From assembly GCA_020073665.1 (NCBI GenBank), contig JAIQEU010000009.1, forward strand, positions 186,001-250,000: 64,000 nt of DNA, in the 5' to 3' direction. The notes under the pieces are model-generated. The model saw nothing but the letters and a program-made list of their open reading frames with translations. It was not told where the DNA came from and searched no databases. Each line of letters opens with the position of its first letter. Positions within the stretch are counted from its first letter, which is position 1. Both the position numbers and the translations under genes were made by a program. This DNA comes from Terriglobia bacterium. GTDB taxonomy: Bacteria; Acidobacteriota; Terriglobia; Terriglobales; Acidobacteriaceae. Positions 34,420-42,271 of this stretch are shown one piece after another.

Positions 34420-35052
34420 TCAGCGCGGGCTCAGGCGCCTCTCCAGCCACCCCAAACTCACGTCGGCCAGGATGGCGAGGCCCGCGGCCGGGATGGCTCC
34501 CGCCAGAATTACCTGGTTGTTCACCATCGCCAGGCCACGAAAAATGTATTCGCCCAAACCGCCGGCGCCAATCGCTGCGGCAATGGTTGCGAGCCCGACG
34601 GAGATAACCGCGGCCACGCGGACTCCGGCAACGATCACACTGAGTGCGAGCGGCAACTGCACCTGCCACAACAGTTGGCTGTCGGTCATTCCCATGCCGC
34701 GGCCGGCCTCCACCACGGCCGGATCAACTCCCTTGATGCCAGTGTAGGTGTTGCGAATCAGTGGTAGCAGCGCGTAGAGCGTCAGGGCGAGAATCGCGAG
34801 CCGGTCGGCACGTTCGCCTATCCACGGCGCGGGCAGCAGGAATCCGAACAGTGCCAGGCTGGGGATGGTCTGAATGATGTTTGCGCTGCCCAGGATCGGT
34901 TTGTTGAGCACGGGCCGGCGGGCAATCAAAATGCCGAGAGGAATACCAATCAGCACCGCCAGCGCGGTCGACACCGCAACCAGCCACAAATGCTGCAGCG
35001 TGAGCTCAGCAACCTCGGCGTGATGGTGCAACATGAATTGCCAGACGTTCAT
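34420..35052 (-). CDS. Osmoprotectant ABC importer, permease
   Basis: A 210-residue integral membrane protein with about six helices. It has the OpuCB-type features IPLGILIARRP, NIIQTIPSLALFGFLLP and the ATPase-contact loop EAGRGMGMTDSQLLWQVQLP. The start at 35052 overlaps the ATPase stop by four bases (ATGA). Only one permease gene is present, so the channel is probably a homodimer. Confidence 0.88.
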   Translation of the reverse strand: MNVWQFMLHHHAEVAELTLQHLWLVAVSTALAVLIGIPLGILIARRPVLNKPILGSANIIQTIPSLALFGFLLPAPWIGERADRLAILALTLYALLPLIRNTYTGIKGVDPAVVEAGRGMGMTDSQLLWQVQLPLALSVIVAGVRVAAVISVGLATIAAAIGAGGLGEYIFRGLAMVNNQVILAGAIPAAGLAILADVSLGWLERRLSPR

Positions 35053-35825
35053 GGTTGGCCTCGCTTGCGGAGATCCGACTCGAAGCCGAAGGCGTCTACA
35101 TACGCGGCGACCATCGCTTCTTTCGAATACAAGAACTCTTCTGGAGTGTGCAGGGCGACTAGCCGGCCCGACTCGATCAGCGCGATGCGCGTGCCCAGCA
35201 GCAGGGCCTCGCGCAGATCGTGAGTAACAAAGACTACGGTCTTCTGCAGGCGCTTCTGCAGAGCGAGAAATTCCCGTTGCAGTTCGGCCCGCGTGATGGG
35301 GTCGAGAGCGCCGAAGGGTTCGTCCATCAGCAGGATGGGAGGATCGGCGGCGAGGGCGCGGGCCACGCCCACTCTCTGCCGCTGTCCGCCGGAAAGCTCG
35401 CGCGGGTAACGCGATGCCAGCTGGCGATCGAGGCCGACCAGTTGCATCAACTCCTCCACCCGTTGCTGAATGCGGGACACGGGCCAATCCTCAATCTGCG
35501 GAACCAGTCCGATATTGCGGGCGACGTTGAAGTGCGGGAACAGGCCAACTTCCTGGATGACGTATCCGATCATGCGACGCAGGCGGATCACGTCCCACTC
35601 GCGAGTGGACTGTCCGTTGACCAGGATCTCTCCCTCGCTCGGTTCGAGCAGGTGGTTAATGAGCTTGAGGGTAGTGGTTTTGCCCGAACCGCTGCGGCCC
35701 AGCAGCACCAGTGTCTCTCCGCGGCGCACCGTGATACTTACGTTGTGCAGCAGTTCACGCGTGCCATTGAGGTGGTAGGAAACGTTGCGAAACTCGACGG
35801 CGACGTTGTCGGCAGGGTCGGTCAT
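35049..35825 (-). CDS. Osmoprotectant ABC importer, ATP-binding subunit
   Basis: A 258-residue ABC ATPase with Walker A LLGRSGSGKTTTLKL, signature LSGGQRQRVGVARAL and Walker B ILLMDEPFGALDP, closest to OpuCA/ProV. There is no C-terminal CBS-domain pair, so the osmosensing module of longer OpuCA proteins is missing. It begins only about 20 bases after npdG, so it could be co-transcribed with the F420 operon. Confidence 0.88.
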   Translation of the reverse strand: MTDPADNVAVEFRNVSYHLNGTRELLHNVSITVRRGETLVLLGRSGSGKTTTLKLINHLLEPSEGEILVNGQSTREWDVIRLRRMIGYVIQEVGLFPHFNVARNIGLVPQIEDWPVSRIQQRVEELMQLVGLDRQLASRYPRELSGGQRQRVGVARALAADPPILLMDEPFGALDPITRAELQREFLALQKRLQKTVVFVTHDLREALLLGTRIALIESGRLVALHTPEEFLYSKEAMVAAYVDAFGFESDLRKRGQP

Positions 35826-35845
35826 GGCGAATTGCCGTCGCGGTG

Positions 35846-36529
35846 CTACGAGTAGGCCGCGTCGGGCAGGCCCGTGATGCGAATCCCCGAATGGCCTTTG
35901 TGCCGGATGTTCATCCCGATCAGCAGCGCCGTGATCTGTTCGAGGATGCGCGCGTTCTCCAACTTGCCGCCATCGAGCGCGCGCACGCCGGGAATCTTCG
36001 CCGCCAACTCGCGGGCAATTTTGCCGGCAATGGGATCGTCACTGCAGACGATCACGTCGCATTCCACCGGGACTTCGGCGTTCAACAGCTCTGCCGAAAC
36101 GTTCTGGAAGGCGGCGGCCACCGCAACTCCCTTGGGCACGAGCTCCGCGGTCTCTTGTGCGGCCGAACCTTGCCAGACGCCGAGGGTGCGAGTGGCGCGG
36201 CCTCCCACGCTGGCCGCCAGCGGCACGGTGGCGTCGATTACGATGCTTCCCGGCTGTATCGCCGGCTTGATCTGCTTCAGCAGGTTGGCGTGGCCTTCAA
36301 AGGGGATGGTAAGAACCAGCAGGTCGGCCTCGGCGCAAGCAGCGGCGTTTTCTTCGCCCGACACCAACGCGCCGGTGCCAACCGCGGTCTTGATTTTGGC
36401 CGCGGCATCCTGGGCGCGCTGCAGGTTGCGCGATCCAATGATCACCGTCTCGCCCGCCCGCGCCCAGCGCAGCGCCAGCCCGAAACCTTCCGGGCCGGTG
36501 CCTCCGAGGACCGCGATGGGACGGCTCAT
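35846..36529 (-). CDS. npdG: F420:NADP+ oxidoreductase (NADPH-dependent F420 reductase)
   Basis: A 227-residue Rossmann enzyme moving hydride between NADPH and coenzyme F420. The motif AVLGGTGPEGFGLALRWA, the ITIGSRN-like segment VIIGSRNLQRAQ and VPLAASVGG are typical of NpdG/Fno. The ATG overlaps the cofH stop by four bases. It gives a use for the F420 made by the operon: reduced F420 for luciferase-like enzymes. Confidence 0.88.
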   Translation of the reverse strand: MSRPIAVLGGTGPEGFGLALRWARAGETVIIGSRNLQRAQDAAAKIKTAVGTGALVSGEENAAACAEADLLVLTIPFEGHANLLKQIKPAIQPGSIVIDATVPLAASVGGRATRTLGVWQGSAAQETAELVPKGVAVAAAFQNVSAELLNAEVPVECDVIVCSDDPIAGKIARELAAKIPGVRALDGGKLENARILEQITALLIGMNIRHKGHSGIRITGLPDAAYS

Positions 36530-37758
36530 GCGAACTCCGGTTCGAGCGCCTGCTCGCTGACGAATTCTTCCGCTGGCAGCTTGATATTGATCCGCGTGTA
36601 GGTGGTATTGCGCTCGGCCGGAATGCGGCCAGTCTCCAGGATCAGCGCTTGAAACTGTTCCGGAGTGGTGTACTGTCCGGCCGTGGCGCCGGCCTCCCGC
36701 GAAATGTTTTCTTCCATCAGAGTCCCGCCGTAATCGTTGCCTCCGGCGTGCAGGCAAAGCTGCGACAGTTTCCGGTTCAGTTTCACCCACGACACTTGGA
36801 TGTTGTTAATTGCTCCTACCAGCAGCACGCGCGACAAAGCGTGAATCTTGAGGTGCTCGGCCAGAGTCGGCCCGGGGCGGGCAATTCCCTGGTGGAAGAG
36901 CAAGGTGTTCTGATGCACGAATCCGAGCGGCACAAATTCGGTGAAGCCGCCGGTTTCCTGCTGGATCTGTCGGAACAGCGAAAGCTGGTTGACCCAGTGC
37001 GCCGTCGACTCCACGTGCCCGTACATCAACGTGGAGGTGCTGCGGATGCCGCATTGATGCGCGGTGCGGATGACTTGCTTCCATTGCTCGGTCGAGAGCT
37101 TGTTGCGCGACAAAACCTGGCGCACATCGTCATCAAGAATCTCCGCTGCGGTGCCGGGCAGGGTACCCAGACCGTTCTCACGCAGCATCTGCAGGTACTC
37201 GTTGAGCGGCATGCCGGTGAGTTCCACGCCATAGACGATCTCCATGGGCGAGAAGGCGTGAATGTGCATGCCGGGGACAGCTTTCTTCACTGCCCGCAGG
37301 ATGTCGCGGTAATACGTCGGGGGCAAGCCGTGTGGCAACCCGCCCTGGATGCAGACTTCGGTTGCACCCAACTCCCATGCTTCGCTGGCTTTCCTGGCGA
37401 CTTGTTCGAGATCGAGGAAATAGGTATCCGCTTCCCGGGGCCCGCGGCTAAAGGCGCAAAATTTGCAGCCAACGAAACAAATATTGGTGAAATTGATATT
37501 GCGATTGACGACATAGGTAACGAGGTTTCCGGCCAATTCGCGGCGCAGGGCGTCGGCCGCGACCAGCAAGCCGAGCAGATCATCTCCTTCGCTCGCCGCG
37601 AGCAGTTGGCACTGTTCGCGGGAAAGCACGCCGCCATCTTGCGCTTCCATAACACTTTCGAGCGCGTGGCGCGACCTCGGCGTCATGCGGGGAGCGATCT
37701 GCGACCACTCAAGGGCGGGAAAGTTCTCCAGTTCAGATTGCGTCAGTGCACGGGCCAC
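36526..37758 (-). CDS. cofH: FO synthase subunit 2 (radical SAM)
   Basis: A 410-residue radical SAM enzyme. Together with CofG it makes the deazaflavin FO from tyrosine and 5-amino-6-ribitylaminouracil. Cluster cysteines C94, C98 and C101 lie in ICFVGCKFCAFSR. Also seen are IQGGLPHGLPP, HAFSPMEI and the late GGTLMEENISREAGA, typical of the CofH/MqnC group. The GTG start has a good GGAGGA site. MqnC is the main alternative, but the cof neighbours settle it. Confidence 0.92.
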   Translation of the reverse strand: MARALTQSELENFPALEWSQIAPRMTPRSRHALESVMEAQDGGVLSREQCQLLAASEGDDLLGLLVAADALRRELAGNLVTYVVNRNINFTNICFVGCKFCAFSRGPREADTYFLDLEQVARKASEAWELGATEVCIQGGLPHGLPPTYYRDILRAVKKAVPGMHIHAFSPMEIVYGVELTGMPLNEYLQMLRENGLGTLPGTAAEILDDDVRQVLSRNKLSTEQWKQVIRTAHQCGIRSTSTLMYGHVESTAHWVNQLSLFRQIQQETGGFTEFVPLGFVHQNTLLFHQGIARPGPTLAEHLKIHALSRVLLVGAINNIQVSWVKLNRKLSQLCLHAGGNDYGGTLMEENISREAGATAGQYTTPEQFQALILETGRIPAERNTTYTRINIKLPAEEFVSEQALEPEFA

Positions 37759-37779
37759 GCTTCCTCCGCAAAAGGTCAG

Positions 37780-38550
37780 CTAACGAAACAGATCATTCTT
37801 CGCCGGGCGAAGCAGGTCGCGGGCGCTCCCCGACCCACGCCGAGACCGGAACCCTCGAATAATACATGCTGGCGTGCGAGCTAGCTTGCCGCAGACCAGG
37901 CCGGCGGCGCAAGCCAGTTCGTCGGCGACCGCTTCCAGGCTCACCCGCAAAGTGTAACCGTGGGGATCGCGCAGCCCGCGGTCGTCATGCAACGCCTTCA
38001 TGCCGGCGACGCCTATGGCGACTTCCGTCAACCCTTCGCGCCACGGCCTTCCGAAAGTATCAGTGATGATGACCGGAATGGAAAGGTGCAGATGTTTTTT
38101 CAAGGCACGATGCAGTTGCGCGGCGGAGCGGTCGGGGTTCTCGGGCAGCAGGAGCGCATGTCGTCCACCATTGACGTTGGAAACATCCACGCCGCTATTG
38201 GCGCAGATCAGTCCGTGGTGGGTTTCGGTGATCAGCACACCCCGCTTCCGGCGCACGATGCGCCTGCTTTGCGCAAGCGCAAGCTCGATCACGCGGGCAT
38301 CCACCCGGTAGCGTTTCGCCCAGGCACGCGAACTCGCGGACGGCGAGACCGAATCAAGTTCTACCAGTTGCCCTTCCGCCTTGGAGACGATCTTGTGTTT
38401 CACCACCAGGATGTCGCCCTCGGCCAGCGACAACTTTTCCCGCCGCAGCGCCTGCAGAAGTTTTTCTGTGACAGAGTCACCCGGCCGGACTTCGCCCGGG
38501 AAGGGAACAGGAATGATTCGCAGTTCACGAAGCCGCTTTTGCGGGGCCAT
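37780..38550 (-). CDS. cofE: F420-0:gamma-glutamyl ligase
   Basis: A 256-residue GTP-dependent enzyme adding glutamates to F420-0. Visible landmarks are GDILVVKHKIVSKAEGQ, SSRAWAKRY, ETHHGLICANSGVDVSN and VIITDTFGRPWREGLTEVAI, all conserved in CofE/FbiB-N. The ATG follows the cofC stop without a gap (TAA ATG). It lacks the FbiB C-terminal nitroreductase-like domain. Confidence 0.92.
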   Translation of the reverse strand: MAPQKRLRELRIIPVPFPGEVRPGDSVTEKLLQALRREKLSLAEGDILVVKHKIVSKAEGQLVELDSVSPSASSRAWAKRYRVDARVIELALAQSRRIVRRKRGVLITETHHGLICANSGVDVSNVNGGRHALLLPENPDRSAAQLHRALKKHLHLSIPVIITDTFGRPWREGLTEVAIGVAGMKALHDDRGLRDPHGYTLRVSLEAVADELACAAGLVCGKLARTPACIIRGFRSRRGSGSARDLLRPAKNDLFR

Positions 38551-39113
38551 TTAGTCGTTCGCTGCCAGCGCCAGATCGCTGGCGTCCCATTGCCGGACGA
38601 GGCGCTGGGAGCGGGTTTCGCCGGGGGCTGCCGCCAGTTGTCTAAGGTCGGACGGACGATCAATATCGAGCGCGATTCCGGGAAGTGAGAGCACGACGCA
38701 AGGCTTCTGCGCCGCCTGCGCCGCCGCCAAGTGCGGCTTGAAGCTGTCGTTGCCGAAGCGCAGCGGAAAAAGTCCGGCGGGTCGCCGCCAGGCCGCGTTG
38801 GTGCCCCGGCCATCGGCGGCGGGAACCAGCACCGAACCTTCTTCTGGTGCCGATTGCAGAATCTTTTCCAGTTCCCAGGCCCGGATCAGAGGGATATCGC
38901 CGGGCAAAACCAGTGTGCTATCGATTCCACGCGACTGGCAGACTTGCGTGGCCATATCGATCGCATCGGTTTCGCCGGAGTTAACGCGGTCTTCGATCAC
39001 TTCAAAATCAAAACGCAGCGCCAGTTGGCGGGCGAAGGGATCACTAGTTGATCGAGCAGCGGTGCCAGGCGCTGCTTGGCGCCGGCCAGGTTTTTGACTG
39101 GAACCAGGATCAT
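38551..39113 (-). pseudogene. cofC: Broken cofC (2-phospho-L-lactate/PEP guanylyltransferase)
   Basis: From the ATG at 39113 the frame reads MILVPVKNLAGAKQRLAPLL, then DQ, the normal CofC N-terminus, but it runs to a stop at 38997-38999 after 38 codons. A second frame continues TSDPFARQLALRFDFEVIED and runs to the proper C-terminus at 38551 (DSTLVLPGDIPLI and ALDIDRPSDL are recognisable). Intact CofC needs roughly 30 more residues between KQRLAPLLD and the SDP motif. About 90 bases, not a multiple of three, appear to be missing at 39039-39053, where a quasi-palindrome GATCACTAGTTGATC lies. Start and stop keep perfect operon overlaps, so loss is recent or an assembly error. Confidence 0.8.
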
Positions 39114-40069
39114 GACGGGTCTGCGGCAGCGTGGGCTGCGCCCTCGCCGGTAAATAACGAGATGACAGATCGTGCCAGGGCCGCCTTCTCCTCGGCAGTT
39201 CTCATGAGGGTGCGGGCACAATGCACTCGAAAGCCGGAGCGTTGCAGTTCTTCCGCCGCTTGCGCATCACTCACGTCGGCCACCAGGACATCGAGAAAGT
39301 CGTGATAGGCCTGCGCCACGCCCGCCAGCGACACCGGTAGCCCTTGGGAAGCCATCAGCACACCCGCGGGGCCAGATACGGCGGCGCCCCCCACAATCGG
39401 CGAGATGGCGGCGACCGGCGCGGCAGTTTCGCGCAGAGCTTCCCGTATCCCCGGAACCGCGAGGATCGGCCCGATGCTGGTCACCGGATTGCTGGGTGCC
39501 AGTAGCACCAGGCTAGCTGACTTGATGGCTTCGATCACCCCTGGCGCGGGTTCGGCGTCGGCGATGCCGGCAAAACGCACCGATTCGACCGGGTCCTGAT
39601 ACCAGCGCTGCACGAAATACTCTTCGAAGCCGAGTTCTCCAACCGGCGTCCCGATGCGGGTTTCCACGCGGGAATCGCTCATAGGGAGAATGCGCGCCTG
39701 CACGCCCATTTTCGCCGCGATCTCAGTAGTCACTTCACTCAAGCTTTTTCCCTGGCCGAGCAATTTTGAACGAAGCAGGTGGATGGCCAGGTCGCGGTCG
39801 CCCACGTGGAACCAGATGGGTTGCCCGAGATCTCCCATGGCTTGCAGGCAAAAGAAAGTGTCCCCCTTAACTCCCCAGCCACGCTCTTTGCTCAGCATGC
39901 CTGCCAGAACGTAGGTGATCGAATCGAGGTCCGGAGACAGGTACAGGCCCCACCACTCGAGGTCGTCGCCTGTATTCACGATGATGGTCAGGTCTTTCGG
40001 CGACACCACCTGCCGCAGGCCGTCCACGAACTTCGCGCCTCCGGTACCGCCGGTGAGTACAACAATCAT
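39110..40069 (-). CDS. cofD: 2-phospho-L-lactate (or PEP) transferase to FO
   Basis: A 319-residue enzyme transferring the activated three-carbon phosphate unit from the CofC product to FO, giving F420-0. MIVVLTGGTGGAKFVDGL, IIVNTGDDLEWWGLYLSPDL, FHVGDRDLA and LLAPSNPVTSIGPIL are conserved landmarks. The ATG overlaps the cofG stop, and its own stop overlaps the cofC start (ATGA in both cases). Confidence 0.94.
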   Translation of the reverse strand: MIVVLTGGTGGAKFVDGLRQVVSPKDLTIIVNTGDDLEWWGLYLSPDLDSITYVLAGMLSKERGWGVKGDTFFCLQAMGDLGQPIWFHVGDRDLAIHLLRSKLLGQGKSLSEVTTEIAAKMGVQARILPMSDSRVETRIGTPVGELGFEEYFVQRWYQDPVESVRFAGIADAEPAPGVIEAIKSASLVLLAPSNPVTSIGPILAVPGIREALRETAAPVAAISPIVGGAAVSGPAGVLMASQGLPVSLAGVAQAYHDFLDVLVADVSDAQAAEELQRSGFRVHCARTLMRTAEEKAALARSVISLFTGEGAAHAAADPS

Positions 40070-41268
40070 GTCAAACTCCGAGCATAGCCCTGATCATCCG
40101 CTGCGGTCCTGGTCTTTTCCGCCAGCCATCCCGACCGGGCGAGGACTCTGGGTATGAACTCAGGATAGACCGGAAGTCGCTGGCGTAGCCGGTACCCTTT
40201 AGATTCCGTCCGCAGCTGCAGTTGCTCCAGGTGTGGCCAGGGCTTTTCTGGATTGATGAAATCCGGGGTCAGCGGAGAGACTCCGCCCCAGTCGTTGATG
40301 CCGGCGCCCAGCAACTCGTCATAGTACGGCGCTGAAAGATTCGGGGGCGCCTGGATGTTGACCTCAGGCATCAGCAGGCGCGCCACCGCCACGGTGCGCA
40401 ACATCTCGCCCCGGGTCGGCTCAGGCCAATCGCGCATCGGAATGTCGGGTTTGGTCCGGAAATTCTGGACGATCACCTCCTGGATGTGCCCGTAGCGCCG
40501 GTGCAGATCGCGGATCGCGAGCAGCGTATCGACGCGATCCTCCACCGTCTCGCCGATGCCAATGAGCAGTCCAGTGGTAAATGGCACCCCCTGCTTGCCG
40601 GCCTCTTCGATCGTGCGCAAGCGCTTGGCTGGAACCTTGTCGGGAGCGCCGTCGTGCGCAGCGCCAGGTTCGAGCACGGAACGGCTGGTAGTTTCCAGCA
40701 TCAGGCCCATGCTGGGCGAGACGGCCGCCAGCCGTGCGATCCACTCCGCGCTCAAAAGCCCGGGATTGGGATGCGGCAACAGCGAAGTTTCCCGCAGCAC
40801 CAGCTCGCACATGGCTTCAAGATAATGCAAGGTGGAGTTGTATCCCAGCCGCCGCAAGCTTTCGCGCATCTCCGGGAACGCCAGTTCCGGCTTATCGCCC
40901 AGGCTGAACAGGGCTTCGGTACAGCCCAGTTTCTCGCCCGTGCGAGCCACCTGGAGTACTTCTTCCGGAGTCATAGTATGCGCGCCGGCCTGGCCCGGGT
41001 CGCGGCGGAAGGTGCAATAGCCGCAGTAATCGCGGCAAAGATTGGTCAGCGGAAGAAACACCTTGCGCGAGTAGGTAATGATGCCGGGCTTGAAGCGCTG
41101 CTTCGCTTCCGATGCGGCGGCGAGCAGAGCGGGGAGTTCTTCGTCAGCCGCGCGCATCAGACGGCAGGCCATCTGGCGCGACCTAGGCAGTCCTGCCTGG
41201 AGATCATCCGGGGACAGAGTCAACGGCTGGGTTTGTGTCCAGGTTGTTTGGGCAATGGCCAAGTTCAC
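40066..41268 (-). CDS. cofG: FO synthase subunit 1 (radical SAM)
   Basis: A 400-residue radical SAM enzyme, partner of CofH. Cluster cysteines C78, C82 and C85 lie in NLCRDYCGYCTFRRD. Also seen are CTEALFSLGDKPE, GLMLETTSR and GIGETVEDRV. It starts at GTG 41268 with a weak upstream site. It is the first gene of the minus-strand F420 operon and is transcribed away from the GntR gene across a 292-base region. Confidence 0.93.
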   Translation of the reverse strand: MNLAIAQTTWTQTQPLTLSPDDLQAGLPRSRQMACRLMRAADEELPALLAAASEAKQRFKPGIITYSRKVFLPLTNLCRDYCGYCTFRRDPGQAGAHTMTPEEVLQVARTGEKLGCTEALFSLGDKPELAFPEMRESLRRLGYNSTLHYLEAMCELVLRETSLLPHPNPGLLSAEWIARLAAVSPSMGLMLETTSRSVLEPGAAHDGAPDKVPAKRLRTIEEAGKQGVPFTTGLLIGIGETVEDRVDTLLAIRDLHRRYGHIQEVIVQNFRTKPDIPMRDWPEPTRGEMLRTVAVARLLMPEVNIQAPPNLSAPYYDELLGAGINDWGGVSPLTPDFINPEKPWPHLEQLQLRTESKGYRLRQRLPVYPEFIPRVLARSGWLAEKTRTAADDQGYARSLT

Positions 41269-41483
41269 GACCTAATACAGAATTCCAAAAGTGGAAAGCA
41301 ACACGTGCGCCGCCTCCCGAATTCCATAGCGGAGCACAAATTCCGGAATCTGGGCGCGCTCCGGTTTAGGACAAATCGTAAGCCGGAATCATACATGAGA
41401 CTGCGGTCCTCGAATTTTGTGCCCTACCGAGTGGACGAAAGCGTGCCTGCCCACCCCCGTGCAGTTTTCCACAAGTCCCGTGA

Positions 41484-41512
41484 ATTGTTCAACACTTGAC
41501 TTATTGAACAAT
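41484..41512. promoter_or_regulatory. Palindromic operator candidate (ATTGTTCAA ... TTGAACAAT)
   Basis: A perfect 9-bp inverted repeat, ATTGTTCAA at 41484-41492 and TTGAACAAT at 41504-41512, with an 11-base spacer. It brackets the -35 box of the candidate promoter ahead of the GntR gene, as expected for autorepression. It also lies in the region shared with cofG. Confidence 0.6.
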
Positions 41513-41524
41513 CCGGCGCAAAAT
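41496..41524 (+). promoter_or_regulatory. Candidate promoter of the GntR-TonB receptor unit
   Basis: TTGACT (41496-41501), 17 bases, CAAAAT (41519-41524). It points to the regulator gene, whose ATG is at 41561, and overlaps the operator candidate. Confidence 0.5.
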
Positions 41525-41560
41525 TTCGCCGATTCCGCTGCAGTGGTTTCGGCTCACAGC

Positions 41561-42238
41561 ATGGATCGCTCCCAGATTCACCGGGTCAGCGTCGCCGACC
41601 AGGTGGCATCGATCCTGCGGCAGAGAATTCTCAACGGGGAATTGCTCCCGGGAACTTCGCTGCAGGAGGTGCCGCTGGCGGCCTCGCTTGGCGTCTCGCG
41701 AAACACCATGCGCGAGGCGACACGCATTCTTTCGCTGGAAGGCCTGCTGAAGCGGAGCATTCACCGCGGGGTGGCGGTCTCGCAGCTCTCCCTGAAAGAT
41801 GTGAAGGAGATCTACCACCTCCGGCGGATGCTGGAAATTCCTGCGATACTTGCGGCCAAGGCTAACCATTCCGATGTGTTGCCAGAACTGCGCAACGCCT
41901 TGAACGGGTACGAGCGGGCGGTGCGCGAGCATGATTGGATGCAGGCGGTAAGCTTCGACCTGCAGTTTCACAGTTTGCTGATCCGGTTTCATCACAACCG
42001 GCGTCTGGAGACTTTCTATCAGAAGTTGATTGGCGAAGTGCGCATGGGCATGGTGCTGGTGGATCGCAGCCACGACCACCCCTTAGGCCTGATTCCCGTG
42101 CATCGCAAGATGTATCAGTTACTCTCTGCCGGCAAGTTAAAGCAGTGTGCGGCGCTACTGGCCCAGCATCTGGACGATTCCGAGTCCCGGCTGAGCCGCG
42201 TGATGGACCGACAAGCTGCCAAGCGAAGTACAACGTGA
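41561..42238 (+). CDS. GntR-family transcriptional regulator (FadR-like)
   Basis: A 225-residue regulator. The N-terminal winged helix-turn-helix (LRQRILNGELLPGTSLQEVP, then LAASLGVSRNTMREATRIL) binds DNA. The C-terminal FCD-type helical ligand domain follows (YHLRRMLEIPAILAAKA, and FHSLLIRFHHNRRLETFY with His residues that often hold a metal). The ATG at 41561 is used; a longer frame begins at 41417 through the operator. It lies 33 bases ahead of the TonB receptor gene and probably controls the catabolic genes that follow. Confidence 0.85.
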   Translation: MDRSQIHRVSVADQVASILRQRILNGELLPGTSLQEVPLAASLGVSRNTMREATRILSLEGLLKRSIHRGVAVSQLSLKDVKEIYHLRRMLEIPAILAAKANHSDVLPELRNALNGYERAVREHDWMQAVSFDLQFHSLLIRFHHNRRLETFYQKLIGEVRMGMVLVDRSHDHPLGLIPVHRKMYQLLSAGKLKQCAALLAQHLDDSESRLSRVMDRQAAKRSTT

Positions 42239-42271
42239 CGGCAAGTTACGTGAACCCACAAGGAGAACGAG

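Noticed and set aside
38551-39000. Internal GTG at 39000 as a functional start for a short CofC
   Set aside because: The product would lack the N-terminal nucleotide-binding segment and has no ribosome-binding site; a broken gene is the better reading.
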